A stretch of 24,931 nucleotides of DNA from Candidatus Methanomethylophilaceae archaeon. GTDB lineage: Archaea; Thermoplasmatota; Thermoplasmata; Methanomassiliicoccales; Methanomethylophilaceae. Under the pieces are notes generated by a model. The model saw only the letters and a program-made list of their open reading frames with translations. It searched no databases and was not told the DNA's origin. The translations under genes were made by a program, and so were the position numbers. The stretch lies in NCBI GenBank assembly GCA_007116915.1, contig SKHQ01000063.1:1-24931 (forward strand), written 5' to 3'. Below, one piece after another: positions 15,773 through 23,300 of this stretch. Numbering within the stretch: position 1 is the first letter of the stretch; the number at the start of each line of letters is the position of its first letter.

Positions 15773-17425
15773 TCAGGCATCCGGCCACATCTCGGTCGCC
15801 ATCTCGCGAAGACGGTACTTCTGTATCTTTCCTGACGCGGTCATAGGGTACTCTTTTACAAAGGCCACGTATTTCGGGATCTTGTAGAAGGCAATCTTCC
15901 CGCGACAGAAATCGGTAATGTCCTCCGGCTTCAGGTCAGTGCCGTTGCGGGGGATGATGAACGCTCCCGGCTGTTCTCCGTATTTCACGCTGGGTACGCC
16001 CACGACCTGAACGTCCTGAACTCCCTCCATCCGGTATAGGAAATCCTCGACCTCCTTGGGGTAGATGTTCTCACCACCGCGGATGATCATGTCCTTCAGG
16101 CGGCCGGTTACGCTGAAATAGCCCTCTTCGTCCATGATGCCGATGTCACCGGAATGCAACCAACCATCGGCATCGATGGCATTTTCGGTGGCGTCGGGCA
16201 TCTTGTAGTATCCTTTCATCACGTTGTAACCACGGCAACAGAGTTCCCCCGCCTCTCCTGGTCCAAGATGCTCACCGGATTCGGGATCTATGACCACGAC
16301 CTCGACTCCAGGCATGGCCTTGCCCACGGTAGTGCATTTACGCTCCAGACTAGGCTCGTCAAAACGTGTTTGCGTCATTCCCGGTGATGATTCAGTAAGG
16401 CCGTAGACGATGGTGACCTCGTTCATGTTCATCTTCTCCACGCAGTCCTCCATGGTCTTGACCGGACAGGGGGATCCGGCCATTATGCCGGTGCGCAGGC
16501 TGCTGAAATCGAACTTGTCGAATAGAGGGTGGTCCATGACCGCTATGAACATGGTGGGCACGCCGTACAGGGCGGTGCAAGCTTCCTTCTCGATCGACAT
16601 CATTACCGTCAGCGGGTCGTACTTCTCAAGCACAACCATGGTGGCACCGTGATTCACACAGGCCAGGACGCCGAGGACGCAACCGAAACAATGGAACAGG
16701 GGCACAGGTATGCACACCCTGTCCGCGGGGCTGAAGTTCTGGTTCAGACCGATCCATTTACCGTTGTTACCGATGTTGTGATGTGTAAGTTGAACGCCTT
16801 TGGGGAAGCCGGTGGTGCCGGAGGTGTATTGCATGTTGACGACGTCTTGGCAGTCCAGCAATGATTGTCTCTCCGAATAGTCTTCGTCAGAGGTCTGTAC
16901 GGCCAGGGCCATGACTTCGGGCATGGAGTACATGCCACGATGCTTCTCCGGCCCCATGAACACCACCCTTTTCAGATTCGGGTAGTTATCTGTGCTGAGG
17001 CGGTCGCGGGGCTGCTCCCTCAATTCGGGGATGAGCTCGTAGAGAATTGAGACGTAATCACTGTCGCGGAAACCGTCGATGATGAATATGTTCTCGCAAT
17101 CAGACTGTTTGAGGATGTAGTCTATCTCCGCTGATTTGTAGTTGATGTTTATTGTCAACAGTACGGCACCGATCTTCGCAGTGGCGAACTGCAGGGTTAT
17201 CCAATGTGGAACATTGGTAGCCCATACAGCAACTTTCTCCCCCTTCTCGACTCCTAACGCCATCAGCCCCTTGGCCACACGGTCGACGGTGTCGGAGAAC
17301 TCCTGCCAACTCAGCCGGTAGCCCCGGTCCACATAGACGATCGCATCGCCATCGGGACAAGAACTGACCGCATTGTCCAACAACTGTCCCAGTGTCAGAT
17401 CATCAGTAATGGTTTCCCTTACCAT
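15773..17425 (-). CDS. AMP-forming acyl-CoA synthetase
   Basis: A 550-residue member of the ANL adenylating enzymes: carboxylate + ATP + CoA gives acyl-CoA + AMP + PPi. The P-loop-like motif is MQYTSGTTGFPKG (198-210), followed by the adenylate-binding VYGLTESSP, the hinge region SGDIGIMDEEGYFSVTGR and the catalytic Lys K533 in MTASGKIQK. The length matches medium/long-chain acyl-CoA ligases. The ATG at 17425 has AGGTGGT five bases upstream and lies 8 bp after the regulator gene. Placed behind VOR genes, the likely substrate is a short branched-chain or aryl acid whose CoA ester VOR can carboxylate; this is inferred from context. Confidence 0.92.
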   Translation of the reverse strand: MVRETITDDLTLGQLLDNAVSSCPDGDAIVYVDRGYRLSWQEFSDTVDRVAKGLMALGVEKGEKVAVWATNVPHWITLQFATAKIGAVLLTININYKSAEIDYILKQSDCENIFIIDGFRDSDYVSILYELIPELREQPRDRLSTDNYPNLKRVVFMGPEKHRGMYSMPEVMALAVQTSDEDYSERQSLLDCQDVVNMQYTSGTTGFPKGVQLTHHNIGNNGKWIGLNQNFSPADRVCIPVPLFHCFGCVLGVLACVNHGATMVVLEKYDPLTVMMSIEKEACTALYGVPTMFIAVMDHPLFDKFDFSSLRTGIMAGSPCPVKTMEDCVEKMNMNEVTIVYGLTESSPGMTQTRFDEPSLERKCTTVGKAMPGVEVVVIDPESGEHLGPGEAGELCCRGYNVMKGYYKMPDATENAIDADGWLHSGDIGIMDEEGYFSVTGRLKDMIIRGGENIYPKEVEDFLYRMEGVQDVQVVGVPSVKYGEQPGAFIIPRNGTDLKPEDITDFCRGKIAFYKIPKYVAFVKEYPMTASGKIQKYRLREMATEMWPDA

Positions 17426-17433
17426 CAGACCAC

Positions 17434-17994
17434 CTAGAACGGCATGTAGATGGTGGCGAAGATCTCCGCCACATCGTCCTTGGCACCGAGGTAGTGTGGT
17501 ACCAATGAGTTGTAGTACATCGAATCCCCCTCTTTGAGGAGGTGTGTCTCGTTGCCGTATATCAGCTCCACCTGACCGGAGCTGACTATGATGAACTCCT
17601 CGCCCTCATGGGAGGATAGAACCTTGTCCTCGCTGGGCTCGATGACGATGAAGAACGGCTCCATATGGCGGTCGCCCTTTCCTTTACCCAATGGGAAATA
17701 ACGGTAATGGCCTGATATCTGGCATTTGTGGCTGGTGGAATCCTCGCAACGCTCGTCAACAGAGACGATCAAAGGGTCATCCACCATCTGGTCGTCCATG
17801 AATGTGCCCAGCCTCTGTCCCAGGGAGCGGGAGAGTCTGACCATCACATTGATGGCAGGACATGCGACATCGGACTCGATGTCCCTCAGCAGTTCCAGGT
17901 CGATACCCGCGTTCTTAGCCAGTTCATCCTGTGAGAGCTTCAGCCGCTCACGGTAGTTGCAGATCCTCGTTCCTAGTGTGTCCTTATTTCCCAT
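17434..17994 (-). CDS. XRE-family HTH regulator with C-terminal cupin
   Basis: A 186-residue transcription factor. The N-terminal helix-turn-helix spans about 8-65 (RERLKLSQDELAKNAGID...), and the C-terminal cupin about 100-183 has GEEFIIVSSGQVE and LKEGDSMYYNSLVPHY. Cupin domains in this class bind a small ligand. The ATG at 17994 has GGGGGATGA at good spacing; ATG 18003 and a TTG at 18045 are longer alternatives. It sits inside the operon between vorA and the ligase gene (8-bp gap), so it probably controls this operon in response to an acid, acyl-CoA or amino-acid intermediate. Confidence 0.9.
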   Translation of the reverse strand: MGNKDTLGTRICNYRERLKLSQDELAKNAGIDLELLRDIESDVACPAINVMVRLSRSLGQRLGTFMDDQMVDDPLIVSVDERCEDSTSHKCQISGHYRYFPLGKGKGDRHMEPFFIVIEPSEDKVLSSHEGEEFIIVSSGQVELIYGNETHLLKEGDSMYYNSLVPHYLGAKDDVAEIFATIYMPF

Positions 17995-18010
17995 ATTACT
18001 CATCCCCCGA

Positions 18011-18023
18011 GCCGCCGAGCGGC
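18011..18023 (-). promoter_or_regulatory. Small GC hairpin between vorA and the regulator gene
   Basis: GCCGC/GCGGC with a 3-nt loop, positioned in the 56-bp gap after the vorA stop and about 17 bases before the regulator ATG. It could tune expression or mark mRNA processing within the operon. It is too short to call with confidence. Confidence 0.3.
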
Positions 18024-18050
18024 AAGTGTCGGGAAAGGGTTTCAAGATTT

Positions 18051-19454
18051 TCAGACCAGTCTCTCCCGGGCGTATGCCCTGGCGGCCTCGAAAACCTTCT
18101 TGTTGCTATCCACCAGTTTAGGCTTGGCGGCGAAGCTGCGTGCCAAAGCGGCGGCCACATCCTCATCGGGCATGTCCAACAGGCCCAATTCGACCATGCA
18201 TCCCAGCAGGGCGGTGTTGGCCGCTTTGGCCACTCCGTTGTCGCTGGCGATGTCGGCGGCGGGGAAGGGGTAGACGGTGACTCCTTCCGGCACTTGTATT
18301 TCCAAAGGCACAGATGACTCGTAAATCAACACGGAACCGCTCTGCATGGTGGGAAGGAAACGTTCCAGAGAAGGCTGGTTCATGGCCACTAGCACATCGG
18401 GATGATCAATGGCGGGTGAACCGATCTCAAGACCGCTCACCACCACTGAGCACGATGCGGAACCTCCGCGCTGCTCCGGCCCATAACTGGGGAACCATGA
18501 GACATGCCTGCCGAGTTCGCTAGCTGCATCCGCTAACACCAACCCTAGGCTGAGGATCCCCTGTCCGCCGAATCCTGAGAACTTGTATTTCCTCTCTTTG
18601 ATATCCGGCATATCGGTGATCTCGTCACCCTCATAATCGGCGGAGACGATGTCATCCACACTGCGGGGGGCGATGTCCATGCAACAGGGCGCTTCCTCAT
18701 CGGATCGGTCGCGGAGGCAGCCCAGCGGGAAGGTCTTCTCCATCTCATCAGTGACGAACTGTGCCGCCTTGACGGAGTCTGCGCGCATGTTGGTGGGGCA
18801 GGGGGAGAGTATCTCTACGAATGCATAGCCCTTGCCTTCCTTCTGTATCTGTAATGCCTTGCGGATGGCCTTGCGTGCTTTCATTATGCGCTTGGTGTCC
18901 GCAACGGACACCCTCTCGATGTAAACCGGACGGTCCAGTTGGTTGAATATCTCGCAGACCTTCAACGGTTCACCGGTCTTGACCACGTCCCTTCCGTAGG
19001 GTGAGGTGGTGGTCTTCTGTCCTGGAAGGGATGTTGGTGCTAGTTGGCCGCCGGTCATGGCGTAGAGGGCGTTGTTGACGAAGAAGTGGGCGAAACCGTC
19101 ACCACGGTTCGCGGCCTGGAATGCGTTGTTGAAACCGATTGCTCCCAGGTCTCCATCCCCCTGATAGGCGATGACTATCTTGTCCGGTATGGCCCTTACC
19201 AGTCCGCTGGCGACGGCGGCCGCCCGGCCATGGGGGCCGGCGACGTTGCCACAGTCTAGGTAGTAGTAGCAGAAGGCCGCACAGCCCACGGGGCTGACGA
19301 ATACAGTGTCGTCCTGTATCCCAAGGTCTGCCATAGCCTCGGCGATAAGTTTCTGGATGATGCCGTGACCGCAACCGGCACAGTAATGGGTGGTCCTCTT
19401 TCGACCCGCCTTCCGCTCGAACTCTTCATAGAAGCCCTTGGATTTGATTATCAT
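18051..19454 (-). CDS. vorA: 2-oxoacid:ferredoxin oxidoreductase, fused beta-gamma subunit (VorA type)
   Basis: A 467-residue fusion. The N-terminal thiamine-diphosphate (beta) domain covers about 1-260: CAGCGH (25-30), then the ThDP/Mg motif GDGDLGAIGFNN (99-110) with VNN (126-128). The C-terminal gamma domain begins near 289 with KYKFSGFGGQG. With VorB and VorC it makes the CoA-, ThDP- and ferredoxin-dependent interconversion of 2-oxoacids and acyl-CoA. The ATG at 19454 overlaps the vorB stop by 4 bases (ATGA); the frame extends 33 codons further upstream, but that part is inside vorB. The 79/350/467-residue subunit set matches my memory of the three-subunit ketoisovalerate enzyme of methanogens; another 2-oxoacid is possible. 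Confidence 0.88.
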   Translation of the reverse strand: MIIKSKGFYEEFERKAGRKRTTHYCAGCGHGIIQKLIAEAMADLGIQDDTVFVSPVGCAAFCYYYLDCGNVAGPHGRAAAVASGLVRAIPDKIVIAYQGDGDLGAIGFNNAFQAANRGDGFAHFFVNNALYAMTGGQLAPTSLPGQKTTTSPYGRDVVKTGEPLKVCEIFNQLDRPVYIERVSVADTKRIMKARKAIRKALQIQKEGKGYAFVEILSPCPTNMRADSVKAAQFVTDEMEKTFPLGCLRDRSDEEAPCCMDIAPRSVDDIVSADYEGDEITDMPDIKERKYKFSGFGGQGILSLGLVLADAASELGRHVSWFPSYGPEQRGGSASCSVVVSGLEIGSPAIDHPDVLVAMNQPSLERFLPTMQSGSVLIYESSVPLEIQVPEGVTVYPFPAADIASDNGVAKAANTALLGCMVELGLLDMPDEDVAAALARSFAAKPKLVDSNKKVFEAARAYARERLV

Positions 19455-20503
19455 TGTCCGTCCTCCAGAATTTCCCGGGCCTTTGTTTTGACCTCTTCCA
19501 CGCTGATCAGGTTCCCGCCCATGCGGTTGGCCAACTCGATCCGGGGATCGCATGCTTTGAGGTGCAGTCTGACATCGTCACGGTACTGGCCGTTGCTGAG
19601 CTCAACCACGAGCACATCCTTGGAACCAACGGACTCGTTCAACTCGTTCTGCGGGAACGGGTAGAGTGTGACTGGTCGGAAAAGGCCGACCTTGTAGCCT
19701 TCGGAACGCAGAGCGTCCACTGCTGAGCGGCATATCCTCGAGCAGCTGCCATATCCAGTCAGTATGAGGTCAGCATCCTCGCAGAGGTAGCTCTCGGACA
19801 TGGTCTCACACTGCATTCTCTCATATTTCTCCTGCAGCAACCAGTTGTGGTCCTCCTGCAGGTCCGGCTCCAGGTATATGGAGCAAACGAGGTTCTTCCT
19901 GGTCTCAGCATCGCCACGGACGCACCATGAAGAGAAGTCCTCGCGGGGCAACATGTCCTTCGGTATGGTCAGCGATTCCATCATCTGACCGAGGACGGCG
20001 TCCGCCAACAGTAGGGCGGGATTACGGTAACGCATGGACAGTTCGAAGCATTTGATGGTCAGGTCGCACATCTCCTGGACGGAGTTAGGTGCCAGGACGA
20101 TGGTGCGATAGTTACCGTGGCCACCTCCCTTGACTGCTTGGTTGTAATCCCCCTGCTCCGGGCCGATGTTGCCGAGACCGGGACCGGTACGCATCACATC
20201 GACGACGACCGCAGGCAACTGGGCGCCGGCGAGGTAGGACATCCCCTCCTGCATGAGACTTACGCCCGGACCGGATGATGCGGTCATTGACAGCTTTCCT
20301 GCCGAGGCGGCGCCGTACATCATGTTGATGGCTGCCGTTTCACATTCTGCCTGCAGGAACTCCTTACCCAGTGGCGGGAAGTAGAGGGCCGCGGTGTGAG
20401 CTATCTCACTGGCGGGGGTGATGGGGTATCCGAAATAGGCATCGCAACCCGCATAGATGGCACCGATTGTAACAGCGTCATTGCCTTTGATGAACTTCCT
20501 CAT
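19451..20503 (-). CDS. vorB: 2-oxoacid:ferredoxin oxidoreductase alpha subunit (VorB type)
   Basis: A 350-residue alpha subunit contributing the pyrimidine-side ThDP pocket. Family landmarks are FGYPITPASEIAH (24-36), TASSGPGVSLMQEG (74-87) and the MRTGPGLGNIGPEQGDY segment (104-120). The C-terminal half (TGYGSCSR, FRPVTLYPFP, VVELSNGQ) is the transketolase-C-like domain. It starts at ATG 20503, overlapping the vorC stop by 4 bases, and its own stop overlaps the vorA start by 4 bases, so the three subunits are made in a coupled fashion. Substrate assignment to branched-chain 2-oxoacids rests on the subunit plan and the ligase in the operon. Confidence 0.9.
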   Translation of the reverse strand: MRKFIKGNDAVTIGAIYAGCDAYFGYPITPASEIAHTAALYFPPLGKEFLQAECETAAINMMYGAASAGKLSMTASSGPGVSLMQEGMSYLAGAQLPAVVVDVMRTGPGLGNIGPEQGDYNQAVKGGGHGNYRTIVLAPNSVQEMCDLTIKCFELSMRYRNPALLLADAVLGQMMESLTIPKDMLPREDFSSWCVRGDAETRKNLVCSIYLEPDLQEDHNWLLQEKYERMQCETMSESYLCEDADLILTGYGSCSRICRSAVDALRSEGYKVGLFRPVTLYPFPQNELNESVGSKDVLVVELSNGQYRDDVRLHLKACDPRIELANRMGGNLISVEEVKTKAREILEDGQ

Positions 20504-20739
20504 GATCGGTCATCCTCCTTGTGGACCTCTATGGCGAAGGGTTCCGGGCAGTTATAGAAGCAAAAGGCACAGCCGACACAACCTTCACCGACATACTCGG
20601 CCACACGATATCCCATTCCGTTGACCGTGGTGGAGATGCGTAAAACCTCCTTAGGGCAGGCGGCCACACACCTCCCACATCCCTTGCACTCCTCGATGAT
20701 GATGACAGGTCGCGGCAGTCCTGAACTGGCAGCGTTCAT
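20500..20739 (-). CDS. vorC: 2x[4Fe-4S] ferredoxin subunit (VorC type)
   Basis: A 79-residue delta-type subunit with two CX2CX2CX3C clusters: C18, C21, C24, C28 and C54, C57, C60, C64. It passes electrons between the ThDP active site and soluble ferredoxin. It is first in the operon. Its ATG at 20739 lies just downstream of the start site predicted from the TATA element at 20765-20775, so the leader is only a few bases. The small size and position match the third subunit of methanogen ketoisovalerate oxidoreductase. Confidence 0.9.
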   Translation of the reverse strand: MNAASSGLPRPVIIIEECKGCGRCVAACPKEVLRISTTVNGMGYRVAEYVGEGCVGCAFCFYNCPEPFAIEVHKEDDRS

Positions 20740-20764
20740 ATTCTCGCCCGAACATTATCCTGGA

Positions 20765-20806
20765 TACTTATAGTCAACGATTCTATCTTAGTACAGATTT
20801 TATACC
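20765..20806. promoter_or_regulatory. Divergent promoter region, vor operon (-) and arsR-like gene (+)
   Basis: On the minus strand gactataagta (20765-20775) predicts vorC transcription from about 20744. On the plus strand gattttatacc (20796-20806) predicts the arsR-like transcript from about 20827. The two TATA elements are only about 30 bp apart, so a protein bound between them could affect both directions. Confidence 0.45.
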
Positions 20807-20868
20807 GCTATGGGGATTTGGAAGGGCGAGGTGGTATTCTGGGACGATGTGAATGTGATCTGAGCCGA

Positions 20869-21195
20869 TTGAGCGTACCCGATTCTGTAAAAGAGTCATT
20901 GGAGAGGATCGGCGGCGCGGATTCGGTTTTGAAGCAATTACCCTCTGATGAGCACATTGTCCGCGAGGTCGAGTTCTACAAGGCCATATCCGATGCCAAG
21001 CGGCTGAAGATACTTCACATACTGGCCCTCACGGAATGTTGCCCCTGCGTCCTCAAACAGATGATGGACATGGCGGATTCCAAGCTGTCATACCATTTGG
21101 CCAAGCTGGAGGACAATGGGCTGGTGGAGTCTTATCGGGAGCAGAACTGGAGGGTGTACAGGATCACCGAACTCGGCCGCTCCAGTCTTATTTGA
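20869..21195 (+). CDS. ArsR-family winged-helix regulator with CCxC motif
   Basis: A 108-residue ArsR/SmtB-like repressor (125 residues if the TTG at 20818 is used). The winged helix covers about 38-105, with ISDAKRLKILHILAL and the recognition segment SKLSYHLAKLEDNGLV. C57, C58 and C60 (ECCPC) lie just before the recognition helices, near where classical ArsR places its CxC metalloid site, so thiophilic metal or redox sensing is plausible. I prefer the TTG at 20869, with GTGATC eight bases upstream, because the TTG at 20818 lies upstream of the predicted transcription start. It is divergent from the vor operon and overlaps arsC tail-to-tail by 8 bp. Confidence 0.82.
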   Translation: MSVPDSVKESLERIGGADSVLKQLPSDEHIVREVEFYKAISDAKRLKILHILALTECCPCVLKQMMDMADSKLSYHLAKLEDNGLVESYREQNWRVYRITELGRSSLI

Positions 21196-21595
21196 GGATT
21201 CCGGGTAGCTCCGTTCTAATCCTCTGTAGAAGGTCCTTCAATCCCTGACGACGGTCATCATCGTTGTAAGCCACGGCGACGGGGTCTGGCAGGGGGAACC
21301 TGACTCTCGGTACGTTAACGTTGAGGTGTACGCAGGAATCCGCCTCCCCGCATACGAAGATGACCATGTCGACACTGTCATCGAGGACCTCGTCGATACG
21401 TTTGGACCTCATCCCCGTGACATCGTAACCCTCGGCGTCGAGGAGTTCCATCACCAGTTGGTTGGGGCTACGGGGGTCTGAACCGGCACTCACCGCCCGC
21501 CAACCCTCGACATCGCGGTTGATGACCGCTTCGGACATCTGTGATCGGACAGCGTTGTGTGTGCAGACGATTAGGGCCTTCTTTTCATCGACCAT
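21188..21595 (-). CDS. arsC: Arsenate reductase, low-molecular-weight phosphatase fold (thioredoxin-type ArsC)
   Basis: A 135-residue protein with the P-loop CX5R signature CTHNAVRS (C11, R17) and the general-acid Asp in PLPDP (D104). It also has C82 and C88 (VCGEADSC), matching the Cys10-Cys82-Cys89 redox triad of thioredoxin-coupled arsenate reductases. That favours arsenate reduction over a simple tyrosine phosphatase. The ATG at 21595 has GGTGA five bases upstream; ATG 21619 is in frame but has no ribosome site. TATA element at 21666-21674. Its 3' end overlaps the convergent arsR-like gene, so the two transcripts are complementary at their ends. Confidence 0.85.
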   Translation of the reverse strand: MVDEKKALIVCTHNAVRSQMSEAVINRDVEGWRAVSAGSDPRSPNQLVMELLDAEGYDVTGMRSKRIDEVLDDSVDMVIFVCGEADSCVHLNVNVPRVRFPLPDPVAVAYNDDDRRQGLKDLLQRIRTELPGILK

Positions 21596-21665
21596 GTCAT
21601 TCACCGTGTTATTGATCATTGCCGGGAAAGTATTTCAATTATTTTTGAAATGATAACCCCAATCA

Positions 21666-21674
21666 TCTATATAC
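21666..21674 (-). promoter_or_regulatory. TATA box of arsC
   Basis: On the minus strand a TATATAG-type element in the 93-bp gap between the aldo/keto reductase stop and arsC predicts a start near 21644 and a leader of about 50 nt that carries the GGTGA ribosome site. Confidence 0.5.
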
Positions 21675-21688
21675 CTGTTTTGCCCGGA

Positions 21689-22831
21689 TCAATCCGACGA
21701 TGACAGAGTCCGATGGACCATCGGCATAAGCTCGGAGATCATTATGTCCTGAGGGCATCTCTCCTCGCACTCCCCACATGATATGCAGTTCGCGGCCTTG
21801 TCGCCTTGGGCGGTGGAGAAGTTGTACATGTTCCTGCCCCAGCTATGACCTGTCGATAAGACATGGTTGTTGAACAGAGTGAACATACGTGGTATCTGGA
21901 CGCCTTGCGGGCAAGGGAGGCAGTAACCGCAACTTGTGCATGGTATGTTGCAGGAACGGTCCAATGCATCCTTGGCCTTGTCCAGGGTCAAAAGGTCATC
22001 AAGACTGAGGGCTCCAGGCCCACTTACTTCGGCCACACGGCAGTTCTCGTCCACTTGTGCATGGGCGTTCATGCCGCTGAGCACCACTGACACTTCGGGA
22101 TGGTCCCATATCCAACGCAGGGACCACTCCGCCGGTGACCAATCACGGTCAGATTCTGAAAAGACGTCCATATACGGAAGGTCGTCACGGGCCAACATCC
22201 CGCCCTTCAGAGGCTCCATGATCACCACTTCCAGACCTTTATTCGCAGCGTAGGACATACCCTCTTCCCCCGCCTGGATGAAACGATCGGCATAGTTGAA
22301 CTGTATCTGACAGAAGTCCCAGTCATGGGAATCAACGAGTTCGATGAAGAAGTCCCGCTCCTCATGGGTGGAGAAACCGACCATACCTATCTCCCCCCGG
22401 TCACGGGCGCGTTCGATCAGATCCAGAGCGCCGGCATCCTCGAAGAACCTCCAACTGTCCTTGGTGACGTTGTGCAGAAGATAAAGGTCTATACGGTCAG
22501 TCCTCAAACGTTGCAATTGGTCGTTTATCAGAAGCCGACAGTCCTCCCTACAGCTCACAACCTTCTTGCTCATCTTCGTGGCTATGGCGACCTTGTCCCG
22601 GTATCCATCCTGCAAAGCACGACCGATGAACTCCTCGCTAGTCTCATCGTGGTATGTGGGGGCGGTGTCAAGGTAGTTGATGCCCTTGTCGATGGCATGT
22701 CTGAGGACAGATTCCGCTGCCTCATAGTCTATGGGCGAATAACCATCGCCGACAACGGGCAACCGCATACATCCCAGCCCCAAAACTGAAAGTGGAATGC
22801 GATCAGGTCCGAATTCACGGTATCTTATCAG
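21689..22831 (-). CDS. Aldo/keto reductase with C-terminal ferredoxin domain
   Basis: About 380 residues. The TIM-barrel part has the catalytic tetrad D55 and Y60 (DTAPTY), K86 (ATKMSKK) and H120 (YLLHNV). The C-terminal extension carries two cysteine clusters, C298/C301/C304/C307 and C349/C352/C355/C359, for iron-sulfur centres. Such fusions are common in anaerobes and probably exchange electrons with ferredoxin; substrate unknown. The start is uncertain: homology begins at RYREFG. A CTG at 22831 overlaps the upstream stop (CTGA) with GGAGGG four bases ahead, and an ATA follows. The only upstream in-frame option, GTG 22891, lies deep in the preceding gene. Coupled to the regulator upstream. 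Confidence 0.87.
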   Translation of the reverse strand: MIRYREFGPDRIPLSVLGLGCMRLPVVGDGYSPIDYEAAESVLRHAIDKGINYLDTAPTYHDETSEEFIGRALQDGYRDKVAIATKMSKKVVSCREDCRLLINDQLQRLRTDRIDLYLLHNVTKDSWRFFEDAGALDLIERARDRGEIGMVGFSTHEERDFFIELVDSHDWDFCQIQFNYADRFIQAGEEGMSYAANKGLEVVIMEPLKGGMLARDDLPYMDVFSESDRDWSPAEWSLRWIWDHPEVSVVLSGMNAHAQVDENCRVAEVSGPGALSLDDLLTLDKAKDALDRSCNIPCTSCGYCLPCPQGVQIPRMFTLFNNHVLSTGHSWGRNMYNFSTAQGDKAANCISCGECEERCPQDIMISELMPMVHRTLSSSD

Positions 22832-23226
22832 AAACCCTCCTCGAAATCGTCCAAGAGCTCGTCGACCTTCCTCATCATGGCGTCCATACACCCTTTAAGC
22901 TCGTCCTTGAGCTGACTCCTGCTCTTGGCGCGGTAAAGATTGAACGCCCCTCCCGTATCCAGATTCTTCGTCTCTTTGATGACTATGCCGCAAGAGACCA
23001 TCTTTTGCAGGCTACGGTACACGGAGGAGGGATTCCTCCCCATGTCCTCCGCCAACCGATCGGCACGTTGCGGTCCCGCGTCTATCAGATATTTGTAGAT
23101 CTCAACCTCCACATCGCTAAGGCTGAACGCGCATTTGAGAAGGTCCGTACAAGTGGCTTGGTCTGAAATTAGTTGCTGGAGATTCAAACTATCCCCTTTT
23201 CTGATGGGGGCAGGGGTTTTTAACAT
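22828..23226 (-). CDS. TrmB/MarR-like winged-helix regulator
   Basis: A 132-residue DNA-binding protein. The winged helix covers about 35-110: LSDVEVEIYKYLIDAGPQ, then the recognition helix in NPSSVYRSLQKMVSCG, followed by a C-terminal helix (SQLKDELKGCMDAMMRKVDELLDDF) that probably dimerises. It lacks the sugar-binding domain of full-length TrmB. The ATG at 23226 follows a minus-strand TATA element at about 23270-23278 with a leader near 22 nt. The gene ends with GAGGAGGG just before its stop, which supplies the ribosome site of the aldo/keto reductase. It probably regulates that gene and itself. Confidence 0.85.
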   Translation of the reverse strand: MLKTPAPIRKGDSLNLQQLISDQATCTDLLKCAFSLSDVEVEIYKYLIDAGPQRADRLAEDMGRNPSSVYRSLQKMVSCGIVIKETKNLDTGGAFNLYRAKSRSQLKDELKGCMDAMMRKVDELLDDFEEGF

Positions 23227-23259
23227 TGATGGAAATGCGTTTAAGGTACTTTCGGAACC

Positions 23260-23300
23260 GCTCAGTAAGTTCTATAAGGGTTCGAAAGAGCTAGTAAGTT
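23260..23300. repeat. Direct repeats flanking a shared TATA site, candidate operator
   Basis: GCTcAGTAAGTT (23260-23271) and GCTAGTAAGTT (23290-23300) differ by one extra base and repeat about every 30 bp, roughly three helical turns. Between them tctataagg (23271-23279) can act as TATA for the regulator gene on the minus strand and for the RNA gene on the plus strand. The layout suits repression of both by the adjacent TrmB-like protein; this is inference. Confidence 0.45.

Noticed and set aside
18051..19553. Longer vorA starting at 19553
   Set aside because: The extra 33 codons lie within vorB and are low-complexity; the ATG at 19454 gives a 4-bp overlap and the family-typical N-terminus.
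22325..22789. 154-codon plus-strand ORF inside the aldo/keto reductase
   Set aside because: Shadow of a gene with an intact catalytic tetrad; no promoter or ribosome site.
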